64,000 bases of DNA from Paenibacillus andongensis. Lineage in GTDB: Bacteria; Bacillota; Bacilli; Paenibacillales; NBRC-103111. Shown piece by piece: positions 1 to 8,243 of the stretch. The stretch spans positions 3,293,001 through 3,357,000 of the forward strand of contig NZ_CP104467.1 of assembly GCF_025369935.1 (NCBI RefSeq). Reading direction: 5' to 3'. The stretch's first letter is position 1, and each line of letters opens with the position of its first letter. A program made the position numbers and the translations under genes. The notes under the pieces were generated by a model. It was not told the DNA's origin. It did not search any database and saw nothing but the letters and a program-made list of their open reading frames with translations.

Positions 1-551
1 GCCTTGCGCCAGACGGCGTTCTGCTGTCTAACGGCCCTGGGGATCCGAAAGACGTACCTCACGCTGTCGAAATGATTAAAGGCTTACTCGGCGATATCCC
101 GCTCTTCGGCATTTGCTTGGGGCATCAGCTGTTCGCACTAGCATGTGGCGCAGACACGGATAAACTGAAGTTCGGCCACCGCGGCGGTAACCATCCGGTA
201 AAAGATTTAATTTCCGGACGCTGCTACATTACTTCACAAAACCATGGCTACACGGTTAAGGAAGAATCCGTCCAAGGAACTGACCTTGAAGTAACACACA
301 TCAACAATAATGATCGCACGATTGAAGGCTTGAAACATAAAAAATACCCTGCTTTCTCGGTTCAGTATCACCCAGAGGCAGCACCGGGTCCATTTGACTC
401 CAGCTACTTGTTCGATGATTTCATCTCGCTGATTCGTCAGCACAAAATCGATAACCCACAGCAGCCGCGCCAAGCGCAAATGCTTGCACAGTGGAAAGCT
501 TCCACGGCATCGACATCTGTGAAGGAGGAACTGCAATATGCCAAAAAATAA
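1..551 (+). CDS. carA: Carbamoyl-phosphate synthase small (glutaminase) subunit, 3' part
   Basis: The reading frame is open from base 3 and enters from the left edge, so only the C-terminal part (about 182 aa) is present. It hydrolyses glutamine and passes ammonia to CarB for carbamoyl phosphate synthesis (pyrimidines and arginine). Seen: SNGPGDP, the nucleophile motif GICLGHQL with its Cys, and the HPEAAPGP His/Glu of the class I amidotransferase triad. The stop lies 14 bp inside carB and the carB ribosome site is in the carA end, so the two are translationally coupled. The ATG at 72 is internal and not a start. Confidence 0.97.
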   Translation, partial: LAPDGVLLSNGPGDPKDVPHAVEMIKGLLGDIPLFGICLGHQLFALACGADTDKLKFGHRGGNHPVKDLISGRCYITSQNHGYTVKEESVQGTDLEVTHINNNDRTIEGLKHKKYPAFSVQYHPEAAPGPFDSSYLFDDFISLIRQHKIDNPQQPRQAQMLAQWKASTASTSVKEELQYAKK

Positions 552-3500
552 TACACTCAAAAAGATTCTCGTTATCGGTTCCGGTCCTATCGTCATCGGT
601 CAGGCAGCGGAATTTGACTATGCAGGTACGCAAGCTTGTCAAGCGCTTAAAGAAGAAGGCATGGAAGTTATCCTGATCAACAGCAACCCTGCTACGATCA
701 TGACGGATACGAACATGGCGGATAAAGTATATATCGAACCGATTACCCTTGAGTTTGTTACGCAAATTATTCGTCAAGAACGTCCGGATGGTTTGCTTCC
801 AACACTCGGTGGTCAAACAGGTCTGAACATGGCTGTTGAGCTAGCTCGCGCAGGCGTTCTGGAAAGCGAGAACGTGAAGCTACTCGGAACACAGCTAACA
901 GCAATTGAGAAGGCAGAGGATCGTGATCTTTTCAGAGACTTGATGAGAGAATTAGAGCAGCCTGTACCAGATAGCGTTATCGTAACGACAGTTGCTCAAG
1001 CGGTTGATTTTGCTAACGAAATCGGCTTTCCAATCATCGTTCGTCCTGCCTACACATTAGGTGGAACAGGCGGCGGTATCTGTAACACGATGGAAGAGTT
1101 GACGGAAATCGTTGCTTCCGGAATTCGTTACAGCCCAATCGGTCAATGTCTAGTAGAACGCAGTATTGCGGGCATGAAAGAAGTCGAGTACGAAGTAATG
1201 CGTGACGCGAACGATAACTGCATCGTGGTATGTAACATGGAGAACTTTGATCCAGTGGGTGTACATACCGGAGATAGTATCGTTGTGGCACCAAGCCAAA
1301 CCTTGTCGGACCGTGAGTATCAAATGCTGCGTTCGGCTTCGCTTAAAATCATTCGCGCCTTGAACATCGAGGGTGGCTGTAACGTACAATACGCGCTTGA
1401 TCCGCATAGCTTCCAATACTACGTAATCGAAGTGAACCCGCGTGTAAGCCGCTCTTCAGCGCTTGCATCCAAAGCAACGGGCTATCCGATTGCGAAGATG
1501 GCTGCGAAAATTGCGATTGGCTACACGCTCGATGAGCTAGTCAACCCAGTAACAGGCCAAACTTATGCGTGCTTCGAGCCAGCACTGGACTACATCGTTT
1601 CCAAAATTCCACGTTGGCCGTTCGATAAATTTACAGCGGCAAACCGTAAACTGGGTACGCAAATGAAAGCGACTGGCGAAGTTATGGCGATTGGCCGTAC
1701 ATTCGAAGAGTCCATTCATAAAGCGGTTCGTTCCTTAGAAATCGGCGTACATCGTTTGTTCCTAAAAGAGACGGATCTCTTAGATCAAGAAACCCTTGAG
1801 TTCCGCTTGCAAAAGCCTGACGATGAGCGTCTGTTCTTACTCGCAGAAGCGTATCGCAGAGGTTACACCGTAGAACAATTGCAGAATTTGACGAAGATTG
1901 ACTGGTGGTTCTTGAACAAATTGGATGGTCTGATCAAATTCGAAGCTGAGATTGCTGCTGCTGATTTGACGGCTGAACTGCTGTTCGAAATCAAACGTAA
2001 AGGCTTTACAGACCGTGCAGTGGCTGAGATTCGCGCACTTGCAGGCAGATCGACATTCACCAAAGAAGCTGATGTGAGAGCATTCCGTCTACAACAAAAT
2101 ATCAAACCAGTTTACAAAATGGTAGATACTTGCGCAGCTGAATTCGAAGCATCAACACCATACTACTATTCCACTTATGAGCAAGAAGATGAAGTAACGG
2201 AAACAACGAAAGAGAAAGTGGTTGTTCTGGGTTCCGGTCCGATTCGTATCGGTCAAGGGATTGAGTTCGATTACTCCACGGTTCATGCGGTTTGGGCGAT
2301 CCAAGCGGCAGGTTACGAAGCGGTTATTATCAACAATAACCCAGAAACGGTATCAACGGATTTTAACACGTCCGATCGCTTGTACTTCGAGCCACTGTTC
2401 TTTGAAGATGTGATGAATGTGATCGAACGCGAAAACCCAATCGGGGTTATCGTTCAATTCGGTGGTCAAACCGCGATTAACTTGGCTGCGCCTTTACACA
2501 AAGCAGGCGTACGCATTCTCGGTTCCGATCTCGAAAGTATTGATACTGCCGAAGATCGTAAGAAATTCGAAGCCTTACTAAGCAAGCTCTCCATTGCTCA
2601 ACCACCAGGAGGCACTGTTACATCGGTTGACCAAGCCGTGGGTACAGCTGCGAAGTTCGGTTATCCGGTTATCGTTCGCCCATCCTACGTCTTAGGTGGA
2701 CGCGCAATGGAAATCGTCTACTCCGATGAAGAATTGCTAAGCTATATGGAATATGCCGTGAAAATCAACCCTGAGCATCCGGTTCTGATTGACCGCTACA
2801 TGCTTGGTAAAGAGGTAGAGGTTGATGCCATCTGCGATAGAGAAACGGTTCTAATCCCAGGGATTATGGAACATGTTGAACGCGCAGGGGTTCACTCCGG
2901 TGACTCCATCGCGGTTTATCCGCCGCAATCCATCTCGGATGAGATTAAACAAAAAATTATCGACATTACGACGAAAATCGGTCTTGAACTGAACGTAGTT
3001 GGTTTGGTCAACATTCAGTTCGTTATTCATAACGATGAAGTATACGTGATCGAGGTTAACCCGCGTTCTTCCAGAACTGTGCCTTTCTTAAGCAAAGTAA
3101 CGAACATCCCGATGGCCAACGTGGCTACACGCGTCATTATGGGACAAAAGCTGACGGATATGGGCTACCAAGGCGGTTTATGGCCGGAAGACAAGTATGT
3201 ATCGGTTAAAGTGCCAGTGTTCTCCTTTGCGAAGCTGCGCCGTGTTGATACAACTCTCGGACCTGAAATGAAATCGACGGGTGAGGTTATGGGTCGCGAC
3301 ATCAATTTTGCCAAAGCACTCTATAAAGGCTTAATTGGAGCGGGGATGAAAATTCCTGCGGCAGGATCTGTCGTCGTAACGGTAGCTGACAAAGATAAAG
3401 AAGAAGCGATTGAGATCTTAAAAGGCTTTTATCGTCTTGGTTATAAAATCATTGCAACAGGCGGAACGGCAACAGCGATCGAACAAGCTGGTCTTCCAGT

Positions 3501-3747
3501 GACGACGGTGAACAAGTTAAGCGAAGGTTCGCCTAACATTCTGGATCTCATCCGCAGCGGTGATGCACAGTTCGTGGTGAACACACTGACTAAAGGTAAA
3601 GAGCCAGAGCGCGACGGTTTCCGCATTCGTCGTGAAGCGGTGGAGAACGGTGTGGTTTGTATGACATCACTCGATACAGTAAGAGCGCTTGTTAATATGC
3701 TTGAAGCAATCAACTTCTCCTCGCGTGCAATGCCAATTCATGTCTAA
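538..3747 (+). CDS. carB: Carbamoyl-phosphate synthase large subunit
   Basis: 1069 aa, the normal full length. It makes carbamoyl phosphate from bicarbonate, ammonia and two ATP. Both duplicated synthetase halves are visible: the first begins with [15 protein letters not shown] near residue 14 and the second with [15 protein letters not shown] near residue 565. Each has an ATP-grasp module with NPRVSRSSA or NPRSSRTVP metal-binding stretches. The C-terminal 130 residues form the MGS-like allosteric domain (IATGGTA). It overlaps carA by 14 bp, with GAAGGAGG as ribosome site at about 521. It belongs to the pyrimidine operon with pyrF and pyrE. Confidence 0.98.
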   Translation: MPKNNTLKKILVIGSGPIVIGQAAEFDYAGTQACQALKEEGMEVILINSNPATIMTDTNMADKVYIEPITLEFVTQIIRQERPDGLLPTLGGQTGLNMAVELARAGVLESENVKLLGTQLTAIEKAEDRDLFRDLMRELEQPVPDSVIVTTVAQAVDFANEIGFPIIVRPAYTLGGTGGGICNTMEELTEIVASGIRYSPIGQCLVERSIAGMKEVEYEVMRDANDNCIVVCNMENFDPVGVHTGDSIVVAPSQTLSDREYQMLRSASLKIIRALNIEGGCNVQYALDPHSFQYYVIEVNPRVSRSSALASKATGYPIAKMAAKIAIGYTLDELVNPVTGQTYACFEPALDYIVSKIPRWPFDKFTAANRKLGTQMKATGEVMAIGRTFEESIHKAVRSLEIGVHRLFLKETDLLDQETLEFRLQKPDDERLFLLAEAYRRGYTVEQLQNLTKIDWWFLNKLDGLIKFEAEIAAADLTAELLFEIKRKGFTDRAVAEIRALAGRSTFTKEADVRAFRLQQNIKPVYKMVDTCAAEFEASTPYYYSTYEQEDEVTETTKEKVVVLGSGPIRIGQGIEFDYSTVHAVWAIQAAGYEAVIINNNPETVSTDFNTSDRLYFEPLFFEDVMNVIERENPIGVIVQFGGQTAINLAAPLHKAGVRILGSDLESIDTAEDRKKFEALLSKLSIAQPPGGTVTSVDQAVGTAAKFGYPVIVRPSYVLGGRAMEIVYSDEELLSYMEYAVKINPEHPVLIDRYMLGKEVEVDAICDRETVLIPGIMEHVERAGVHSGDSIAVYPPQSISDEIKQKIIDITTKIGLELNVVGLVNIQFVIHNDEVYVIEVNPRSSRTVPFLSKVTNIPMANVATRVIMGQKLTDMGYQGGLWPEDKYVSVKVPVFSFAKLRRVDTTLGPEMKSTGEVMGRDINFAKALYKGLIGAGMKIPAAGSVVVTVADKDKEEAIEILKGFYRLGYKIIATGGTATAIEQAGLPVTTVNKLSEGSPNILDLIRSGDAQFVVNTLTKGKEPERDGFRIRREAVENGVVCMTSLDTVRALVNMLEAINFSSRAMPIHV

Positions 3748-3767
3748 AGGCTATGCTTACAAAGCCA

Positions 3768-3787
3768 GTTTTGCTAAAGCAAAACTC
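3768..3787 (+). other. Hairpin in the carB-pyrF gap
   Basis: AGTTTTGC, a TAAA loop and GCAAAACT form a perfect 8-bp hairpin directly before the pyrF ribosome site. There is no T-run after it, so it is not an obvious terminator. It could be an mRNA processing or stability element between carB and pyrF. Confidence 0.45.
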
Positions 3788-3804
3788 TAAGGAGAGTGAC
3801 GAAC

Positions 3805-4533
3805 TTGAGTATACTAACTCGCACAGATGTTACCGGTCGCATTATGGTCGCTTTGGATTATGCGAACGCAGAAGGTGCTGAAGGGCTGCTAAAGCAGCTC
3901 GAAGGCATCCCTTGCTACGTGAAGGTGGGCATGCAGCTGTTCTATGCTGCAGGTCCCGGCTTCGTCGCGAGCCTAAAGGAGCGCGGCTACAAGGTGTTCC
4001 TCGATGTGAAGATGCATGACATTCCGAACACGGTCAAAGGCGGCGCGGAAAGCGTGACGCGCCTTGGGGTTGACGTGTTCAATGTCCATGCTGCCGGAGG
4101 CAAGCAGATGATGGAAGCCGCCTTGGAGGGTGTCGACAAGGGGCTAAGCTCTGGAGCTGCACGTCCGATCGTTATCGGCGTGACGCAATTAACCAGCACC
4201 AGCGTGCAGGTGCTGAATGATGAGATCGGCCTGACCGGTACTGTTGAGCAGGCCGTCATTCGCTATGCCCGCCTGGCGCATGCTGCGGGGCTTCAGGGTG
4301 TTGTCGCATCACCGCTTGAGGTGACTGCGATTAAGGCGGCGTGCGGTGACGGGTTCGTCACCGTGACGCCGGGCATTCGCCCTGCGGGAGCCGACGTGGG
4401 CGACCAGTCGCGCATCATGACGCCGGCTGAGGCGTTCGCGCAGGGGACGGACTACGTTGTGATCGGCCGACCGATCACAGGCGCAGCGGATCCAAGAGCA
4501 GCGATTGAAGCGATTATCGATTCAATCTTGTAG
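3805..4533 (+). CDS. pyrF: Orotidine 5'-phosphate decarboxylase
   Basis: About 242 aa. It converts OMP to UMP, the last step of UMP synthesis. The catalytic motif DVKMHDIPNTV is present (the D-K-D-PNTV signature), as is the C-terminal phosphate-binding VIGRPI. I prefer the TTG at 3805 over the GTG at 3796, because AAGGAGA at 3789-3795 is only about one base from the GTG but nine from the TTG. The codons between about 3900 and 4480 are visibly more GC-rich than in carB or pyrE. The usual Bacillus pyrK and pyrD are not between carB and this gene. Confidence 0.95.
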   Translation: MSILTRTDVTGRIMVALDYANAEGAEGLLKQLEGIPCYVKVGMQLFYAAGPGFVASLKERGYKVFLDVKMHDIPNTVKGGAESVTRLGVDVFNVHAAGGKQMMEAALEGVDKGLSSGAARPIVIGVTQLTSTSVQVLNDEIGLTGTVEQAVIRYARLAHAAGLQGVVASPLEVTAIKAACGDGFVTVTPGIRPAGADVGDQSRIMTPAEAFAQGTDYVVIGRPITGAADPRAAIEAIIDSIL

Positions 4534-4572
4534 CATGCTTTGTCTAACAACGGAAGGAACGGTGGAAGTAAC

Positions 4573-5214
4573 ATGAGTCAACTCGAAACAATCGCGCAGC
4601 ATATTGCAGCGTCATTATTAGATATCGAAGCGGTAGCACTTCGACCGCAGCAGCCTTTTACATGGACTTCTGGCCTCAAATCGCCGATCTATTGTGACAA
4701 TCGTCTGACGATGTCACACCCGGCTATTCGCGAAGCGATCGCTGACGGCTTCGCAGCATTGATTCAAGAGAAATTCCCGGATGCTGAAGTTGTTGCTGGT
4801 ACGGCAACAGCGGGCATTCCTCATGCCGCTTGGGTGGCTCAGAAGCTTGGTCTTCCGATGATCTACATTCGTGATAAAGCCAAAGGACATGGCAAAGAGA
4901 ACTTGATTGAAGGCACTGTGAAACAAGGTCAAAAAGTGATCGTGATTGAGGATCTTATCTCTACAGGCGGCAGTTCTTTGAAAGCAGCTATTGCTGTTAA
5001 AGAAGCTGGTGCAGTAGCGCTAGGCGTACTGGCGATTTTCTCCTACCAGCTAGATAAGGCTACAGAAGCGTTCCAAGCTGCTGAAATGCCACTGTACACA
5101 CTCTCCAACTACTCTACACTGCTTGAAGTGGCTCTAGAGAAGGGGAGAATCAAACAAGAAGATATGGAATTGCTTCGTTCTTGGAGATTGAATCCTGCTG
5201 CGTTTGGTGTTTAG
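4573..5214 (+). CDS. pyrE: Orotate phosphoribosyltransferase
   Basis: 213 aa from the ATG at 4573, which has GGTGGA six bases upstream; the frame stays open back to a TTG at 4540 but that extension is not family-like. It joins orotate and PRPP to give OMP, the substrate of PyrF directly upstream. The PRPP-binding motif [15 protein letters not shown] is intact and the [17 protein letters not shown]-terminal motif is typical. It is the last gene of the pyrimidine operon. No clear terminator follows before the next promoter. Confidence 0.96.
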   Translation: MSQLETIAQHIAASLLDIEAVALRPQQPFTWTSGLKSPIYCDNRLTMSHPAIREAIADGFAALIQEKFPDAEVVAGTATAGIPHAAWVAQKLGLPMIYIRDKAKGHGKENLIEGTVKQGQKVIVIEDLISTGGSSLKAAIAVKEAGAVALGVLAIFSYQLDKATEAFQAAEMPLYTLSNYSTLLEVALEKGRIKQEDMELLRSWRLNPAAFGV

Positions 5215-5245
5215 GCTTGTAAATGCTTAAAATGAAATGCGAAGA

Positions 5246-5275
5246 TTGACGAATTGTGTAAATTTATCCTATACT
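5246..5275 (+). promoter_or_regulatory. Sigma-A-type promoter for the c-di-GMP riboswitch transcript
   Basis: TTGACG at 5246-5251 and TATACT at 5270-5275 are separated by 18 bp, a good vegetative promoter. It lies about 35 bp before the riboswitch aptamer, so transcription would begin just ahead of it. Confidence 0.6.
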
Positions 5276-5307
5276 GGATAAGTGCTAGGTACAGCCTAAC
5301 ATCTGCG

Positions 5308-5382
5308 AAATGGCAAATGACGCGAAAGCGACAGACGCAAAGCTATAGGGGCTACTCGGTTGCGGCCGAATGCTTGCCAGCT
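5308..5382 (+). ncRNA. Cyclic-di-GMP-I (GEMM) riboswitch aptamer
   Basis: The landmarks of the class I c-di-GMP aptamer are visible in order: TGGCAA at 5311-5316, which pairs with TTGCCA at 5374-5379 as P1; a stem closed by a GAAA tetraloop (CGCGAAAGCG); the signature GACGCAAAGC; and a second stem around GGGGCTACTCGGTTGCGGCC. It sits between a promoter and the ribosome site of the YjfB-like gene. From knowledge of the family, binding of c-di-GMP would alter transcription or translation of the downstream gene. The mode is not clear here. Confidence 0.82.
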
Positions 5383-5408
5383 ACCGAACGATGAGAGGAG
5401 GAGTGCTC

Positions 5409-5609
5409 GTGAATATCAATAGTGTTCTGACTGCGATTAGTGGTGGAGACGCTTTGAAGCAAGCCGTTGGCATTCAGCTTTTAAGCAAAGTAAGTGATAT
5501 GCAAGCAGCTTCATCTAGTACATTAGTACAGGATTTTGCTAAATCTCAACAGCTGGTTACCGCTTCTGCGACACCGCATTTGGGTGGCAATCTCGACATC
5601 CGCATATAA
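5409..5609 (+). CDS. YjfB-family putative motility protein
   Basis: 66 aa from GTG 5409, with AGGAGG at 5396-5401, seven bases upstream. An in-frame ATG at 5370 lies inside the aptamer and is rejected. The small hydrophilic protein has a helical, Ser/Gln-rich body and ends with PHLGGNLDIRI, the tail I associate with the YjfB 'putative motility' family. Biochemical function is unknown. It stands alone behind a c-di-GMP riboswitch, and c-di-GMP governs the motile-to-sessile switch, so the context agrees with the family label. Confidence 0.72.
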   Translation: MNINSVLTAISGGDALKQAVGIQLLSKVSDMQAASSSTLVQDFAKSQQLVTASATPHLGGNLDIRI

Positions 5610-5620
5610 GGTTATAACGG

Positions 5621-5659
5621 AAGAAGCTCTACCTTTACGAAAAGGAGAGCTTCTTTTTT
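5621..5659 (+). terminator. Rho-independent terminator after the YjfB-like gene
   Basis: GAAGCTCT and AGAGCTTC form the base of a hairpin with CCTTT/AAAGG above it, followed by TTTTTT at 5654-5659. Confidence 0.85.
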
Positions 5660-5738
5660 CGTGCGCGCAGATGTCATGGATCTGCCAATTGTCAATTAGA
5701 ATGGCGTAGGACCAGGATTAGGTGATCACAATAACAAT

Positions 5739-6614
5739 TCATCTTTTTATCGTCAGCAATTCGATGAACGACTGCAAGGGCTGGGACATCCACTTTTTGG
5801 GGTGCAGCAGCAGTTGAAGGTCCAATTTTAAGTCCGAATGTGAAAAAGGAAGAAGGGCTAATTTCCCGTGTTCCAGTTCGTTTTGTACGGCAATTTGAGG
5901 CAGTAGAGCGATACCAAGCCCATTCATGACGCAATGCTTAATGGTTTCTAAATTACCGAGCTCAAATCCAATTTGAAGCGGGACAGCATGATCTTTTAGC
6001 AACTTTTCAAACATGCCTCGATATATGCAGCCCTCTTCTGTAACGATAAATTCGGCTTGCTGAAAATCGCTTAGTTGAATCTGTGTTCGTTTCGTGAACG
6101 GATGCTCAAGCGGTGCCACCAAAACTAATGGTTCTTCCCTAACCTTTGTACAAGCAAGTGTGGTATCTGCAGGATAACGATCTAGTAGGAGTCCAATGTC
6201 ATAGTCTCCATCTCTGACTTTGGTAATGAGGGAAGCTTCACTGTCAGGGAAGAGCTGGATATTCAGTCCAGGAAATTGTTGTTTCAGTACATGTAAAAAA
6301 GGTGGTAGATAGTAAGCAGCAAGTGAGTTAATCGTACCGATCGTCAGTGTTCCGCTGACTTCGCTTGTTATCATTTCTTTGGATTGATCATAGAGATCAA
6401 GCATCTGCAAGACCAACTTTAGCAAACTTTCACCGGGTGCTGTTAATCGCAGTTGACGGCCGTATCTTTCGAAAAGAGGTACGCCATACTCGCGTTCCAA
6501 CTTCTGAATTTGCATCGTAATACTCGATTGCGCATAGCCCAATTCTTCAGCAGCTCGTGTAAAGCTCTTTCTCCGTGCAACCTCCCGAAAGGTTCGGAAA
6601 TAGGTTAAATCCAT
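5739..6614 (-). CDS. LysR-family transcriptional regulator
   Basis: 291 aa, normal LysR length. An N-terminal winged helix-turn-helix (MDLTYFRTFREVARRKSFTR, then AAEELGYAQSSITMQIQKLE) is followed by a LysR substrate-binding domain (LTIGTINSLAAYYLPPFL to the end). It is transcribed divergently from the dapA-like gene, the usual LysR arrangement, and a T-N11-A palindrome lies between them at 6634-6648. The probable target is therefore the dapA-like/RidA-like pair and itself. The inducer is not evident. Confidence 0.9.
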   Translation of the reverse strand: MDLTYFRTFREVARRKSFTRAAEELGYAQSSITMQIQKLEREYGVPLFERYGRQLRLTAPGESLLKLVLQMLDLYDQSKEMITSEVSGTLTIGTINSLAAYYLPPFLHVLKQQFPGLNIQLFPDSEASLITKVRDGDYDIGLLLDRYPADTTLACTKVREEPLVLVAPLEHPFTKRTQIQLSDFQQAEFIVTEEGCIYRGMFEKLLKDHAVPLQIGFELGNLETIKHCVMNGLGIALLPQIAVQNELEHGKLALLPFSHSDLKLDLQLLLHPKKWMSQPLQSFIELLTIKR

Positions 6615-6633
6615 GGGAACCCCTCGCTATACT

Positions 6634-6648
6634 ATCAAAATTTTTGAT
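6634..6648. promoter_or_regulatory. Candidate LysR operator (T-N11-A palindrome)
   Basis: ATCAAAA-T-TTTTGAT is a perfect 15-bp dyad with the T-N11-A arrangement of LysR boxes, in the divergent gap between the regulator and the dapA-like gene. A second, weaker dyad (ATGATCCTTATCAT) follows at 6647-6660. The function is inferred from position and symmetry. Confidence 0.5.
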
Positions 6649-6737
6649 GATCCTTATCATTTATTATAGCTAACTGTGATCCAATGATCCATGCTAAAGT
6701 GAATATACAAATGAAATAGGACTGGGAGATGATTGGG

Positions 6738-7619
6738 ATGTTAAGAGAGAAAGACTTGCATGGGATCTATGTTCCAATAGTTACGCCATTTGATGAGGAA
6801 TACGAGGTAGATGCAGCCTCTTTTTATAATCTGGCTTACAATTTGTTTCAAGATGAGGTAGATGGACTGGTCGTTAATGGAACGACCGGGGAATCGCCGA
6901 CGATTACAAATGAGGAGATGGCAATCTTATTCGCGACGGCTCAAGCAGCTCGCGAGGCTGCGCAAGCAGATGCTTCGATCATTGTTGGTACAGGAACGAA
7001 TGATACGTTGTCCACGGTGAAAAAGACTGCGGCTGCTTGGAAATTAGGGGCAGATGCTGTTTTAGTCGTTGTGCCTTACTATAATAGGCCGAGTCAACAA
7101 GGGATCATTGAACATTTTCGCCGAGTAGCAAGCGTAGGTGTGCCTGTCATTTTATATGAAGTACCGCATCGGACAGGTGTGACGTTGGAACTTGATACTG
7201 TGCGTACGATACTTGAACTCGATGGAGTCATAGGTATGAAAGACAGTACGCCGAACACTCGATTGGTGTCCGAGCTTTCACGTATTGGTTCAAAACCTGT
7301 CTTGTGTGGGGAGGATTCATTGCTTTATGACGCGCTAAGCTCCGGTGCTAAAGGGATTATGAGTGCATCAGCGAATGTAATGACGGAGCGTTTTGTATCG
7401 TTTTATCGGCATTTTGAAGCTGGACAGCACGAGATGAGCAAACAGCTATTCGATGAGTTGCTGCCACTCATTCGATTACTTTTCGAAGAGCCAAATCCAG
7501 CACCACTCAAATGGTTGCTTGAGCAGCAAGGTATCATTGAATCCGGAACACTGCGATTGCCGCTGCTTTCGGTTACAGAAGGTTTGCAGAAGAAGTTAGC
7601 TGCTTATTTACAAAGATGA
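6738..7619 (+). CDS. dapA: Dihydrodipicolinate synthase family protein (DapA-like aldolase)
   Basis: About 293 aa. The ATG at 6738 has GGGAG nine bases upstream; the in-frame ATG at 6729 touches the ribosome site. Class I aldolase of the DHDPS/N-acetylneuraminate lyase superfamily: GTTGESPT pyruvate-binding motif, catalytic Tyr in VPYYNRP, Schiff-base Lys in GMKDST, and PHRTG, whose Arg fits the DHDPS carboxylate-binding residue. It pairs with a RidA-like gene and a divergent LysR regulator, so it may be a specialised catabolic or secondary DapA rather than the lysine-pathway enzyme. Confidence 0.85.
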   Translation: MLREKDLHGIYVPIVTPFDEEYEVDAASFYNLAYNLFQDEVDGLVVNGTTGESPTITNEEMAILFATAQAAREAAQADASIIVGTGTNDTLSTVKKTAAAWKLGADAVLVVVPYYNRPSQQGIIEHFRRVASVGVPVILYEVPHRTGVTLELDTVRTILELDGVIGMKDSTPNTRLVSELSRIGSKPVLCGEDSLLYDALSSGAKGIMSASANVMTERFVSFYRHFEAGQHEMSKQLFDELLPLIRLLFEEPNPAPLKWLLEQQGIIESGTLRLPLLSVTEGLQKKLAAYLQR

Positions 7620-7632
7620 GAGGGAGAGAGTA

Positions 7633-8040
7633 ATGAATCGGACTAGGGTTTTTACAGGCTCACCTTGGGAACCTGTTGTAGGCTATTGTCGGGCGATTCG
7701 GGTGGGGAATCGCATCGAGGTTGCTGGCACAACAGCAATGAGGGATGGAGAGGTCGTTGGTATTGGTAATCCGTATGAACAAGCGAGGTTCGTCCTTCAG
7801 ACGATTGAGCAGGCGCTGCATGAACTCGGGGGGCAAATGTCAGACGTGATTCGAACGCGGATGTTTGTAACGGATATATCCTTATGGGAGGAATTTGGCA
7901 GGGCACATGGGGAGTTTTTCCGCGATGTACAGCCTGTGGCGACGATGGTTGAAGTAAAGGCTTTAATTGATCCTTTGTTATTGATAGAGATTGAGGTTGA
8001 AGCTCTTTTGATAGAGGAAATTGTGGAAAATTTGAAATAA
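7633..8040 (+). CDS. RidA/YjgF-family enamine/imine deaminase-like protein
   Basis: 135 aa, typical size. Members hydrolyse reactive enamines/imines released by PLP enzymes and related reactions. Seen: an N-terminal substrate-pocket stretch (TGSPWEPVVGYCRAIRVGNR), the central EQARFVLQTIEQALHELGG helix, and VIRTRMFVTDI with the Arg expected in the active site. It begins 13 bp after the dapA-like gene with GAGGGAGAG as ribosome site, so the two are co-transcribed. It may clear imine intermediates linked to the aldolase; that is inference. Confidence 0.85.
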   Translation: MNRTRVFTGSPWEPVVGYCRAIRVGNRIEVAGTTAMRDGEVVGIGNPYEQARFVLQTIEQALHELGGQMSDVIRTRMFVTDISLWEEFGRAHGEFFRDVQPVATMVEVKALIDPLLLIEIEVEALLIEEIVENLK

Positions 8041-8053
8041 GGCATTTAAGTAT

Positions 8054-8119
8054 AAAAAAAGCGCTTATCCCTTTTAGAAAGCGATTTGTTATCGCGGGCA
8101 AGAGGGAAAGCGCTTTTTG
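8054..8119 (+). terminator. Long terminator hairpin after the RidA-like gene
   Basis: AAAAAGCGCTT at 8056-8066 pairs with AAGCGCTTTTT at 8108-8118. An inner GCGAT/ATCGC hairpin lies between them. The A-rich and T-rich flanks would allow termination from either side. Confidence 0.75.
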
Positions 8120-8177
8120 TTTATCTATAATTATACGTTTTGGTTCTGGGGCAGGTAAAGGTGACTTTAATTTGGAT

Positions 8178-8243
8178 GTTGCAGAAAGTGCAACAATTTC
8201 TGCCCAGATCCCGCCTTTTCCCCTCAATGTTGCAAAATGTACA
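8178..8243 (+). repeat. Four-palindrome repeat element, copy A, left part
   Basis: Left part of a 182-bp element (insertion removed) holding four 17-bp dyads of form GTTGYA-N5-TRCAAC. Unit A1 is at 8178-8194 (GTTGCAGAAAGTGCAAC). Unit A2 starts at 8229 and is interrupted at 8243 by the insertion sequence. The rest of the element resumes at 9468. A second copy, inverted, is at 60756-60937. Confidence 0.8.
8231..8243. repeat. Left target-site duplication of the IS4-family element
   Basis: TGCAAAATGTACA occurs here and again, identically, at 9468-9480, flanking the insertion sequence. A perfect 13-bp direct repeat suggests a fairly recent insertion. Confidence 0.8.

Noticed and set aside
5370..5609. 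Longer start (ATG 5370) for the YjfB-like gene
   Set aside because: The added codons lie inside the riboswitch aptamer, and the best ribosome site fits GTG 5409.
7652..8227. 191-aa open frame on the minus strand opposite the RidA-like gene
   Set aside because: It mirrors a well-supported gene, crosses a terminator, and has no ribosome site or recognisable domain.
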